Shown: positions 8,274-16,936 of the stretch, piece by piece
How positions within the stretch are numbered: position 1 is the first letter of the stretch
Layout: every line of letters begins with the position of its first letter
Assembly: GCA_023251255.1 (NCBI GenBank)
Contig: JAHEZD010000042.1
Span: 1-47,199 of the forward strand
Origin: Chitinophagaceae bacterium
GTDB taxonomy: Bacteria; Bacteroidota; Bacteroidia; Chitinophagales; Chitinophagaceae
Length of the DNA: 47,199 nucleotides
Reading direction: 5' to 3'
Made by a program: the position numbers and the translations under genes
The notes under the pieces: model-generated
Told to the model about the DNA's origin: nothing
The model's database searches: none
Seen by the model: only the letters and a program-made list of their open reading frames with translations

Positions 8274-10628
8274 TTACTCCATTCCCCTTTTGAATAGGGA
8301 AAGAAAATTTGTTTGATTAACGCCTATGTCTTTTTTATCGGAAGCTTTGCCTTTCACTAAAGAGCTTGATTGCAGGAAGAAATTATTTTTCTTTTCATCA
8401 ACAAAAGATGGGTTTACTTTCAAATTGCTTTTGCCAAGCAGTTTTCCATGAAAAGTCTGTACACGCCCTGCATTGTAGAAATCGCAATAGTCAACCTTCA
8501 CATCGTCCCAACTCAGTTCTTCAAACCAAACTGTTCTGCCTCCTTGCCCACTGTTACTGAAGATGGAATTGGTAATCCTTGCATACTGCACACCCAATAG
8601 CTTTATGACACATCCCTGCTCACGGTTATCAATATCGTTGAACGTGCAGTGGTCTACCACCACATAGGGGCCTGTGGTACTTTCATCATTTCCACCACGG
8701 TACACATTGATGGCACCAGCCAGCATATTGTTGAACACACAGTTCCTCACAACTACTTTTTCCGCATTGTACATGCCCTTATCATCCTTCTCACTTGACA
8801 GATCAAGTGCAGAACCGCTCATGTTCCTGAACAGGCAGTTTTCAAAAACTACACTGTCGGCAAATGTGTTCTTGTAGGCCCTGTAACAGGCATAATTGTT
8901 TTCATTGAAATTGAAGAACTCGCAACCAACTACTTTCAATGTATAGTGCTGGATTATGGGTTTCCTGGATGAAGTAATGGCGCTTTGAGCATCACCAAAA
9001 CTCTGGTAGGCACTATTGAACGTTATTCCCTTGATAAAGAGCTTGCCGCCATTTTCGATGGAGATAAAAGTGGATAGGCCCCTTTCACCGACATTCACCA
9101 GTTCCACTTTTGATTGGGCAATGATGCTGAGGGGCTTGGCAACATTGATGGTTGCATCAACCTCATAACGGCCAGCATCAATCAATACAATGGTATCATT
9201 AATACCAGCCTTCGCTATGATTGAGGGTAATTGTTTGCTTTGATTAGCGGCAACTTCAATCCGTTTACCTATTGCTTCTTTTTGGGGAACAGGTTTGAAC
9301 CATGAAGCACCAACCTTATCCTTTTCCGTAAAGCCTACCTTGATTAAATCCGCACCGCTATTACCTGGCACTGGCATTTCAAAACTCAATCCATGCCATT
9401 GAACCATTTTTGTTTTAGTAGTAGTAAAGCCTTTTGCTGTTGCAGCACTATTGGTGGTATTTGATTTCAGGATGATGCCGCCATCGTTGTTCAGATCTTC
9501 ATAAAGTTGTTTCTCTTTTGTAAAAACAAAGTTGCTTTCAAACAGCACATTCTTTGGTGCTGCTGTTCTTTCATTGTCCTTACCGGCACCAAAAGTAATG
9601 TTGGAACAATTGATGAAACTGTTATGGTCAATCTTGGAATCCGTTACTTGGAAATACCTGTTAAGCTGTGAATTTGGAACGCCATTCAACACACCCAATG
9701 CAGAACGAAAACGGGTTCCAACACAATTCAACAACAAGTTGTTTGAAACAGTCTGGTTGGGATTGATTACCCTTACACCACCAGTATGTGGTTTGTTGTT
9801 TCCTATAAATAAATTTCCTTCCACCAAATTATGGTTACCATGTCTCAGCACCAAACCACCTTCACATTCAAAGAAGGTATTTTGGGATACAACGTTGTAA
9901 CAGCTTTTTACTGAAATGATTTCCACTTCGCCACTGCATTTCTCGAAATAGTTGTGCGTGATAATAGTATTGGATGCAGTCAATGAATAACGGGAAACCC
10001 CCACACGGATGGTTTCCCCGCCATTGCTGCCCAAGGGTGAATGGATATGGAAATGGTTACTGTCTATGGAGTGGTGGTTCTGCTGGCTGCGTTCATCGTT
10101 CAGGTTCACAATCAATGTAGTGCCACCATTTAACTTATCGCCTATGGTACAATGGTCAATCCGGTTGTTCCTGCCCCATAGTACAATCCAACTATCGTTG
10201 CTATCGAACCTATCGGGCTTGCTGTAATTGTCAATGGCACAATTGGTGATACGGCAGTTATTGGCCAGTATTTTATCATTCTTGCGGAATTCTATAGCGG
10301 CACCTTCTGCATAGCCGTCGGTTATGTACAGTCCATCTATGACCAAATAATTGCCAGCGAACCTGATGGATGAGCTGCCTGTTAACCTTGTTTTACCTGC
10401 TTCTTCAGCAGTAATGGTGATGGGTTTTTCATTGGCACCATTGGCTTCAAAAACGAGGTTGAGATTTTTCCAATCCCCTTTTGCCATAGTAATAACATCA
10501 CCGGGCTTGGAATTTTTGATGGCATCCGTCAACTCTGATGGGTTGTTAACCAGTGTTGCCATTGCTTCAGCTATAGACATAACCAGAATGAACAACAACA
10601 CTGATTTTTTAATTACAACCTTTATCAT
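8274..10628 (-). CDS. Two-domain PL6 alginate lyase (AlyGC-like)
   Basis: A 784-residue secreted protein, signal peptide ending near SIAEAMA. Residues about 25-430 form the PL6 beta-helix with GSNGGETIRVG, then VKS and LRHG, whose Lys and Arg are 21 residues apart as in chondroitinase B. Residues about 450-770 form a second parallel beta-helix with many N-rich turns, like the C-terminal domain of the exolytic alginate lyase AlyGC. There is no T9SS domain, so a periplasmic or outer-membrane location is more likely than for the PL6 copy at 1369. Exo-action on alginate is inferred from architecture only. The gene is 9 bp from PL17. Directly upstream lies a decayed copy of its own 5' end (10744-10862). 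Confidence 0.9.
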   Translation of the reverse strand: MIKVVIKKSVLLFILVMSIAEAMATLVNNPSELTDAIKNSKPGDVITMAKGDWKNLNLVFEANGANEKPITITAEEAGKTRLTGSSSIRFAGNYLVIDGLYITDGYAEGAAIEFRKNDKILANNCRITNCAIDNYSKPDRFDSNDSWIVLWGRNNRIDHCTIGDKLNGGTTLIVNLNDERSQQNHHSIDSNHFHIHSPLGSNGGETIRVGVSRYSLTASNTIITHNYFEKCSGEVEIISVKSCYNVVSQNTFFECEGGLVLRHGNHNLVEGNLFIGNNKPHTGGVRVINPNQTVSNNLLLNCVGTRFRSALGVLNGVPNSQLNRYFQVTDSKIDHNSFINCSNITFGAGKDNERTAAPKNVLFESNFVFTKEKQLYEDLNNDGGIILKSNTTNSAATAKGFTTTKTKMVQWHGLSFEMPVPGNSGADLIKVGFTEKDKVGASWFKPVPQKEAIGKRIEVAANQSKQLPSIIAKAGINDTIVLIDAGRYEVDATINVAKPLSIIAQSKVELVNVGERGLSTFISIENGGKLFIKGITFNSAYQSFGDAQSAITSSRKPIIQHYTLKVVGCEFFNFNENNYACYRAYKNTFADSVVFENCLFRNMSGSALDLSSEKDDKGMYNAEKVVVRNCVFNNMLAGAINVYRGGNDESTTGPYVVVDHCTFNDIDNREQGCVIKLLGVQYARITNSIFSNSGQGGRTVWFEELSWDDVKVDYCDFYNAGRVQTFHGKLLGKSNLKVNPSFVDEKKNNFFLQSSSLVKGKASDKKDIGVNQTNFLSLFKRGME

Positions 10629-10743
10629 GCTTGCTTACCTATGTACACCGTTTATAAATAGTCATTGGTTAATAGCAGTTTGCTACTGGCCATGACCGTT
10701 AATTGCATTGTTATGGTTAAGGGCTTATAGATAGCAATCCGAT

Positions 10744-10862
10744 GTATTTGGTTGTAAGCCAGCATTGCCGTTGCTCCAATTATAGACATAACCGAATGAA
10801 CAACAATACTGGCCTTTGCTACAACCTTTTATCATGCTTGCTTACCTATGTACAGCGTTTAA
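10744..10862 (-). pseudogene. Remnant of a duplicated PL6 gene start
   Basis: About 110 bp align almost end to end with the leader, start codon and signal-peptide region of the PL6 gene at 8274-10628 (its 10542-10653), including an unbroken identical stretch of more than 20 bp around the ATG. The copy has an extra A after the start codon and other small indels, so it is frameshifted and stops soon after. Homology ends where the signal peptide ends. It is best read as the scar of a tandem PL6 duplication followed by deletion. Confidence 0.85.
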
Positions 10863-10937
10863 GGCCTTACCCATTATTCCCCTCTTCAAAAGAGAGGGTT
10901 AAGCCCAATATTTTTAAATGGCCAATCCACCTGTTGC

Positions 10938-11033
10938 CATACTGAACTTGTCGAAGGCCTGCCTGCCGGCAAAGGCAGGTAGATCTAACGAAACCGTCAT
11001 CCCAAAAAGGTTTCGACAAGCTCGACCTCACAT
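10938..11033. repeat. Intergenic palindrome with nested insertion, copy 2
   Basis: Arms ACTGAACTTGTCGAAGGC and TTTCGACAAGCTCGACCTCA belong to the same family as copy 1. The left arm carries an inserted small palindrome (CCTGCCTGCCGGCAAAGGCAGG, shown here only as its family core CCTGCC...GGCAGG), which also occurs in copy 3. It fills the gap between susD and the PL6 remnant and may lower expression downstream of susCD. Confidence 0.75.
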
Positions 11034-11067
11034 TATTATCTACAAGTGGTAGTCACTTACTTTTAAT

Positions 11068-12534
11068 TTAATAACCTGGATTCTGCGTGATGATATGCCC
11101 ACTTACATCAATCTCCCTTTGTGGTATTGGGTACAATGCCTGATAAGGTAATACCACCGTTGGCAATGCCCTTGATGTAAAGTGCGCATTCATAACAGTT
11201 ACTGCATCGCCCCACCTAAGCAGGTCGTACCAGCGTTGGTCCTCTTCTCCAAACTCCCTCCTCCTTTCTGCTTTGATGGTTGTCCTGAAATTTGCCTGCG
11301 AATTCACGGCAGATGAATTGTAGGCATACACTGGCACTGCTGCGGTTACACCATTGGCTGCCCTTGTGCGTATCCTGTTCAATTGGTACAACCTTGATGT
11401 TGGCGTGGTAGCGTCTGCTGCAACAAGCGGTGTAGTACCATTTATTTCGTTCTCCGCTTCTGCATACATCATGATGATGTCTGCATAACGCAGTACAATG
11501 AAATCATTGCCTGCATCATTTTTCAGCGATCCGGGATCCTGGTACTTGCCACCTGTGTACCAACTGGTACTATAAATGCCACCAGTTAAAAAAGTTTGCA
11601 GTTTCCTTACGGAGTCAGCCGCAGGGAATGGCCCACTCGATGATGTGCTCCTATAGTCGCTGGCTGCACGGAACCCAACCGAACCGGATAATTTGTCCAT
11701 ATTATAGGTAAAAGTGTTCCCTATATTGTTGAATGAGGAACGGTAGCGGACCGTGTACATTATTTCGGCATTGCCTTCATTGCCAATACCGAATATGGAC
11801 CGGTAACTTGGCAGCAACTGGAAAGGTCCCGGGTTATTGATCAGGTCGAGCAACAAGGTTTTTGAATCAGCATAGTTTTTTTGAGTGAGGTACACTTTGG
11901 CCAGCATTCCCTTTGCTGCACCCACAGTTGCCCTTGACTGATCGGATGAGGTCCAAGATAGGGGAAGGTTCAGGATAGCTGTTTGGAAATCTGAAATAAT
12001 CTGTCCATAAACCGTTGCAGAGTCCCTCCTTCTATAAGAACTCGTATCATCATAATTCACGGAACTTGTTACCACGGGCACATTACCAAACAACCGGATC
12101 AGGTTGAAGTACATGTGTGCACGCAGGAACTTCGCTTCCCCTTCAAAATATTTTTTCTTGGTTGGGTCAGTTACATTGTTCAGGTATTTCAGTACGGTAT
12201 TGCACTGCTTGATGGTATAGTAGGAACTCTGCCAATAAGCTGCCACATAGGAATTGGTAGGCGTTTCCCCAAAACCATCAATCTGGTTAATGTCGCCTTC
12301 CGCTTCGGAAATATAGGCATCATCGGAACGCAGGCCTGCCAGTATGTAATCAAGATTGTACACATCGCGGAGTGCACCATAACATCCATAAACAGCCGTC
12401 TCCACATCCTGTGTGGTATGGTAGAAATTCTCTTCATTAAAAGAAGATACGGGCTGCTTGTCAAGAAATTTCTTGCAGCCTGTAACCGATAGCGTTACCA
12501 GGCCAAGCATCATTATTGCAATTCTCATTTTCAT
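11068..12534 (-). CDS. susD: SusD-like outer-membrane glycan-binding lipoprotein
   Basis: SusD/RagB family protein of about 488 residues. The longest frame starts at 12579, but the ATG at 12534 (MKMRIAIMMLG) begins a lipoprotein signal with lipobox SVTGC, and this start avoids overlap with susC. Typical SusD features follow: KKFLDKQPVSSF, the LRSDDAY segment, helical TPR-like region with AEAKFLRAHMYFNLIRLFG-type sequence, and the C-terminal RRREFGEEDQRWYDLLRWG. It binds oligosaccharide at the surface and closes over the SusC pore. It lies 22 bp downstream of susC. Probable ligand is alginate oligomer, inferred from the neighbouring lyases. Confidence 0.95.
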   Translation of the reverse strand: MKMRIAIMMLGLVTLSVTGCKKFLDKQPVSSFNEENFYHTTQDVETAVYGCYGALRDVYNLDYILAGLRSDDAYISEAEGDINQIDGFGETPTNSYVAAYWQSSYYTIKQCNTVLKYLNNVTDPTKKKYFEGEAKFLRAHMYFNLIRLFGNVPVVTSSVNYDDTSSYRRRDSATVYGQIISDFQTAILNLPLSWTSSDQSRATVGAAKGMLAKVYLTQKNYADSKTLLLDLINNPGPFQLLPSYRSIFGIGNEGNAEIMYTVRYRSSFNNIGNTFTYNMDKLSGSVGFRAASDYRSTSSSGPFPAADSVRKLQTFLTGGIYSTSWYTGGKYQDPGSLKNDAGNDFIVLRYADIIMMYAEAENEINGTTPLVAADATTPTSRLYQLNRIRTRAANGVTAAVPVYAYNSSAVNSQANFRTTIKAERRREFGEEDQRWYDLLRWGDAVTVMNAHFTSRALPTVVLPYQALYPIPQREIDVSGHIITQNPGY

Positions 12535-12556
12535 ATTATGGCAATTTTTTAATGGA

Positions 12557-15500
12557 TCAAAAGTCAACGTTGGCTCCAAAAGTGATTGTTCTTGTTAAAG
12601 GCACACCTCCACGTTGGTAACCTTTGCGCAGGGGGTCATTGGGGAAACCATTATCTGCTTCTGGATTGAAACTCGAATAGTTCTTGGCAAACTGGTACCA
12701 CAAATTGGCAGTGGTTACATAGAAACGCATTTTGGCAAGCCCCCATTTCTTCACCCTAGGTGCAGGCACACTGTACCCAATGTTCAGGTTGCGCATGGCA
12801 ATAAAGGAAGGGTCCTCAATGAACTTATCGGTTTGCGAATTGATCCGCAATGTTGCCAGTTCCGCAGCGGAATAACCTTGGGTCTGGTAAGCGGTGGTGC
12901 CAGTTGTGGCAAATTGTGTTTGGAAGTAATAAGGATCTATATTGAACACTTTTGCACCATGTGAACCCTCCAGTGTCATGCTGAAATCAAATTGCTTGTA
13001 CTGCATGTTCATGGTAAAGCCCCATTTGAATTTTGGATATGGGTCACCCAGTGGAACCCTATCAGCATCGGTAATCACACCATCGCCATTCATGTCCTTC
13101 ACAAAACTCCAGAAGGAACTTACATTGATGGGCCAGTAGTTGGTACCATGCAGGGTGACTGTTTTGTTGGGGTCCAGCATGTAGCCATAATATTGTACCA
13201 GTGGGCCGCCCACCTGTGTAAGGAAGAAATTGGCACGTTTGGGGTCTCCCTGACTGATTACTTGGTCAGAACCACCAAAGTCCACTAGCTTGTTCTTATT
13301 GGTATATCCATTGGCAGATATGGTCCACTTGAAATCCTTTTTGGTGATGATGGGCATGGAAATCTCAAACTCAAAACCACGGTTGTCAACCTTCCCTTTA
13401 TTAATGGGATAAGTGGTGAACCCTGTTGAAGCAACAGTAGGCAGGTCAAGCAGGAGCTTGTCCGTTTGCGCAATGTAATAGTCAACACTCAGTCTCACCT
13501 TGTTGTTGAACAGGCCAAGGTCCGCGCCAAAATTGGTGGAGAAGGTCCTTTCCCACTCAAGGTTCGGGTTGCCAAAACTGATTAACTGGGTAGAAGGTGT
13601 TATGCCATTGCCCAATACAGTGTAAGTGGAACCAACCTGTGCAATGTACCTGTAGTTGGGTATGTTTTCATTACCGGTGGCGCCATAGCTCACCCTGAGC
13701 TTTGCATCGCTTACCACTTTATTTTCAGGGAAGAATTTCTCATTGCTCAACCTCCAACCGGCAGAGGCGGCAGGGAAGAAGCCCCATCGGTTATTGGGCC
13801 CAAAACGGGAACTTCCATCATACCTTGCACTCAAGGAAACAAGGTATTTATTGGCATAGGCGTAGTTGATACGTGAAAGTACCGATACCAGTGCCCTTTC
13901 GCCAGTGGTATCCACGCCTGGCTGCCCAACCCCACCCCTTAGGGAGGTAAAATTATCGTTGGAAAAATTGCTCGCCTGGTTATTGGTGTAGGACAACTGT
14001 GTGTACTGTTCAGAAAAACCTGCCACCACATCTATATCATGCTTCTTGATGATCTTCTTGAAATTGAGCAGGTTTTCATTGGATAGGTCTATTGTCCTTA
14101 TGTCGGTAATACTTGCTTTGGAAGTACTCCTTGCAAGCGCATCCCCATCCAGTGCTGCTTCTGCCTGGGCATAGGAACGTACCAGAACAGTGCGCTTGTT
14201 TTCACTGTACAGTATGCCAGCAGATGATTTGAAGGAGAGGTCCTTGGTAATCTGGTACTTAACGGAAAAATTGGTGATGCCCCTCATCTGCGTTGTTTTG
14301 TCTATTGTTCCGTTCAATTGGTTCAATGGGTTATTGGTGGTGGCAGATGCAAGGTTGGGGCCAGTATAATTGGGGTTGGTAACAGGGGTAAAATCCCTCA
14401 TATTGGCAATGGAACCGATGGGCATACCTGTAGCTGCAGAAGTGGCTGCGGTATGGTAAACAGGCATCCAAGGTGGCAGGGTCCTCAAGGCTTCCTGCAC
14501 CGTTACGGGCACATTGTAAAACACGGTATAAGATGGGGTGAAACCAAATTCAATAGTAACCTTATTGTTCACCTTGGCATTGAAGCCTGCCTTCAGGCCC
14601 ATTCTTTTGTAGTCATTCCCAATCATGACCCCGTTGTCCAATAGCATATTGGCAGACAAGTAGTAACGGAAAGTGGTAGTTCCACCACTGGCACCCAATT
14701 GGAAGTTGGTATAATTTACCTGACGGAAAATAACATCCTGCGCATTGGTATTGGCATCGTATTTCTCCGCTTCGGTAATTTCTGCAGGTATAACATGGCT
14801 ATTGTCTACATCAACATAAGCTTTCCACTCCTGCAAGGTGGGGAAATGTATTTTCCTGTACACGGTTTTGATACCGGAGCTAATGCTCATGGTCAATTTG
14901 CCCTTACCTACCTTACCTGATTTGGAGGTGATCAATATTACACCATTGCCCCCGCGGCTTCCGTAAATGGCTGCAGAAGCAGCGTCTTTCAGCACTTCAA
15001 TGGTTTCCACATCGTTCATATCAATGGCTGATAAATCTGTGGGAACCGGATAGCCGTCAATTACAATCAATGGGTCCGTACCCGCTGTAATGGAAGTGGC
15101 ACCACGAATCTGTATAGTGGGTGCGGCCCCTGCCTGCCCATCGGTATTGGTAATGCTTACGCCAGCCAATTTGCCCTGCAGCGCCTGATCGGCACGGGAA
15201 ACAGGAATCTGGCCGAGATTGTCGTTGGTTACCTTGGCAATGGCACCTGTAAGGTGCGATTTCTTCCTTGTACCGTAACCAACTACCACTACTTCATCAT
15301 TCTCCACCACACGAACGGCCATTGAAACGTTCAGGGTAGTTGTTTCCGTGATCCTTATTTCCTGGGGTTCAAAACCTGCAAAGCTTATTACAAGTGTCTG
15401 GCCCTTTTCCACTTTGGCAATAAACTTACCAGCGGCATCGGTAACCAGTCCTTTTTTGGCTCCCTTGATCAATATACTGGCACCTTGTAGGGGCTGGTTG

Positions 15501-15619
15501 TTTTCACTGGAAGTAACGGTACCTGTAATAGTAAGTTTTGGGGGTTGCTGCTGTGCGTAGGATATGGTAGCAAACATTCCTGACAGCAGGACGATTAAAA
15601 TTGTCAGCACTCTTTTCAT
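12557..15619 (-). CDS. susC: SusC-like TonB-dependent outer-membrane transporter
   Basis: About 1020 residues, normal for SusC/RagA. The ATG at 15619 (MKRVLTILIVLLSG) gives a clean signal peptide; an ATG four codons upstream (15631) is also possible. After the signal comes a carboxypeptidase-regulatory-like beta-sandwich (GTVTSSENNQPLQGASILIKG onset, about 35-110), a TonB-box region DEVVVVGYGTRKK, the plug domain with LQGKLAGVSI and EVLKDAASAAIYGSRG, and then the beta-barrel to the terminal aromatic-ended strand (ITFGANVDF). It imports oligosaccharides with energy from TonB. It directly follows the GntR regulator gene, so it is probably read from the promoter controlled by the operators at 16440-16481. 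Confidence 0.95.
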   Translation of the reverse strand: MKRVLTILIVLLSGMFATISYAQQQPPKLTITGTVTSSENNQPLQGASILIKGAKKGLVTDAAGKFIAKVEKGQTLVISFAGFEPQEIRITETTTLNVSMAVRVVENDEVVVVGYGTRKKSHLTGAIAKVTNDNLGQIPVSRADQALQGKLAGVSITNTDGQAGAAPTIQIRGATSITAGTDPLIVIDGYPVPTDLSAIDMNDVETIEVLKDAASAAIYGSRGGNGVILITSKSGKVGKGKLTMSISSGIKTVYRKIHFPTLQEWKAYVDVDNSHVIPAEITEAEKYDANTNAQDVIFRQVNYTNFQLGASGGTTTFRYYLSANMLLDNGVMIGNDYKRMGLKAGFNAKVNNKVTIEFGFTPSYTVFYNVPVTVQEALRTLPPWMPVYHTAATSAATGMPIGSIANMRDFTPVTNPNYTGPNLASATTNNPLNQLNGTIDKTTQMRGITNFSVKYQITKDLSFKSSAGILYSENKRTVLVRSYAQAEAALDGDALARSTSKASITDIRTIDLSNENLLNFKKIIKKHDIDVVAGFSEQYTQLSYTNNQASNFSNDNFTSLRGGVGQPGVDTTGERALVSVLSRINYAYANKYLVSLSARYDGSSRFGPNNRWGFFPAASAGWRLSNEKFFPENKVVSDAKLRVSYGATGNENIPNYRYIAQVGSTYTVLGNGITPSTQLISFGNPNLEWERTFSTNFGADLGLFNNKVRLSVDYYIAQTDKLLLDLPTVASTGFTTYPINKGKVDNRGFEFEISMPIITKKDFKWTISANGYTNKNKLVDFGGSDQVISQGDPKRANFFLTQVGGPLVQYYGYMLDPNKTVTLHGTNYWPINVSSFWSFVKDMNGDGVITDADRVPLGDPYPKFKWGFTMNMQYKQFDFSMTLEGSHGAKVFNIDPYYFQTQFATTGTTAYQTQGYSAAELATLRINSQTDKFIEDPSFIAMRNLNIGYSVPAPRVKKWGLAKMRFYVTTANLWYQFAKNYSSFNPEADNGFPNDPLRKGYQRGGVPLTRTITFGANVDF

Positions 15620-15623
15620 AAAA

Positions 15624-15661
15624 GCAATCATTATTTAGCAATCGTTAGTATATGAAATCGT
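15624..15661 (-). promoter_or_regulatory. Three spaced GATT/GATTGC repeats before susC
   Basis: In the gene direction the leader holds ACGATTTC, ACGATTGC and ATGATTGC with starts 16 and 14 bp apart. The ten bases TAACGATTGC also occur upstream of the PL6 gene at 3284-3293. These could be regulator half-sites or part of a promoter; no known consensus is matched. Confidence 0.3.
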
Positions 15662-15685
15662 TTCCTATCTACTTTTCCTATAGGG

Positions 15686-16426
15686 TCAAACCACGAAATC
15701 GGGGCTGTTCAGCATCCCATTCTTGCTCAGTTGCATGATTTCGTCCAAATGGATATGCATCGCTGCCTCAGAAGAGGACACATCCCCTAAGGCAATGGCA
15801 TCCAGGATATTCTTGTGCTCCACCACGGACCTTGCACTTCTATCTGCCCCGCAAACCTTCCTTTCCACAATGGTCCTGATAAGGTCCGGCACCACGATGA
15901 GCATCATGCTCTCTATTACCGAGTTCTTGGTAGCGGCAGCAATTTTCAAATGGAAAACCATGTCTTCCTCAAAAGCATCCAGGCCCTTTGAAGCCCTTTT
16001 CTCATGGTCGATCAAAGCAGTTTCCAGTTCGGCAAGGTCAGCGTCGGTCCTTCTTTGGGCTGCCAGTTTTACTGCATTCAGTTCCATGTAATAACGGGCT
16101 TCTATTAATGCACCGAAGTCATCCTTGTTCAGGTTGATCACATCACCCAACAGGCTGTCCAGTATTTTCAGGCTCAGGCCCGCTACATAAGTGCCGCTTT
16201 GGGGGGAAGTTTTCAAAAGGCCGAAGAATTCCAGTTTCATGATGGCTTCCCGCACATAGCCCCGGCCTACGCCAAAGCGCTCCGAGAGTATCCTTTCTGC
16301 AGGAAGCCGGTCACCCGGTTTCAGTTGGCCAGATGAAATAAGTTGCTTCAGTTGGCGGATAATCTTATCTACCGGGCTGTCAACTTTAATAGCAGTAATG
16401 GTTTGAATAATATTGTTGGCTTCCAT
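15686..16426 (-). CDS. GntR-family transcriptional regulator, FadR/FCD subfamily
   Basis: A 246-residue regulator. Residues about 15-80 form the winged helix (GDRLPAERILSERFGVGRGYVREAIMKLE), and residues about 95-225 form an all-helical FCD effector domain with the usual metal ligands likely in EARYYMELNAVKLA, FHLKIAAAT and VVEHKNILDAI. FCD regulators commonly bind sugar acids and repress uronate catabolism. The position between the beta-helix gene and susC suggests that it senses a uronate-derived metabolite and controls this locus. Three tandem palindromes just upstream of its start codon are probable operators, so it should regulate itself and, by read-through, susCD. Confidence 0.92.
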   Translation of the reverse strand: MEANNIIQTITAIKVDSPVDKIIRQLKQLISSGQLKPGDRLPAERILSERFGVGRGYVREAIMKLEFFGLLKTSPQSGTYVAGLSLKILDSLLGDVINLNKDDFGALIEARYYMELNAVKLAAQRRTDADLAELETALIDHEKRASKGLDAFEEDMVFHLKIAAATKNSVIESMMLIVVPDLIRTIVERKVCGADRSARSVVEHKNILDAIALGDVSSSEAAMHIHLDEIMQLSKNGMLNSPDFVV

Positions 16427-16439
16427 CGCGATCGTTTTT

Positions 16440-16481
16440 TTGGTAAACCAATATTTGGTTAACCAATAATTGGTTTGCCAA
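16440..16481. promoter_or_regulatory. Triple operator for the GntR regulator
   Basis: Three 12-bp dyads, TTGGTAAACCAA (16440-16451), TTGGTTAACCAA (16455-16466) and TTGGTTTGCCAA (16470-16481), lie with centres exactly 15 bp apart, 14 bp upstream of the gntR start codon. FadR-type GntR proteins bind short palindromes of the NTGGTNNNACCAN kind, so autoregulation is the natural reading. Confidence 0.85.
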
Positions 16482-16676
16482 AATTAGAGGCTTTTTTATT
16501 ACTGCCAACTTTTTGCTGATTTTTTTTTGATTAATCGGTGAAGAGCAGGATTTAGGATTGCTGATTTAGGATTAAGGAGTTTGGCTGCCGTAAGCAGTAC
16601 TTGATTGCTCAGCCTGGCATTCATTCCTGCCTTAACAGTGATGCCTTTTCGGGGCATTTACTGACTGCAAAAAAAA

Positions 16677-16736
16677 TGTTACGTATTTTTCTGTTACATT
16701 TTTATCTGTAACAACTTTTTATGTAACAACTTTTAC
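16677..16736. repeat. Four 15-bp tandem units beginning TGTTAC/TGTAAC
   Basis: Units begin at 16677, 16692, 16707 and 16722, each TGTWACR followed by a T-rich half; the two middle units together form the dyad TGTTACA-N8-TGTAACA. They lie about 250 bp upstream of gntR in an otherwise gene-free 510-bp gap (16427-16936). The remainder of that gap contains a doubled GATTTAGGATT motif and no recognisable gene. Confidence 0.6.
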
Positions 16737-16936
16737 GCTGGATTTAGTTCAAGCATAAGGGAAGCACCTATTTTGCTTCTTGTTTTGAAAACCAACTAAT
16801 TTGACGGGATTGTCGAACAAACTAGCAAAAATGGATGCTGCTCAGGAATTTGATTGGTGAAAAACATCAACCTGAGGCGGCAAAATTGCCATCTGAACAG
16901 ATTCTCTGATAGTGGCTGACAGAAACGAACCCAGGA

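Noticed and set aside
8274-10628. Splitting the two beta-helix halves into two genes
   Set aside because: The frame is continuous and the two-helix layout is known from AlyGC-type PL6 enzymes.
16800-16930. Possible remnant of a coding sequence downstream of the beta-helix gene
   Set aside because: Short translated pieces look protein-like but contain stops in every frame and match nothing I can name.
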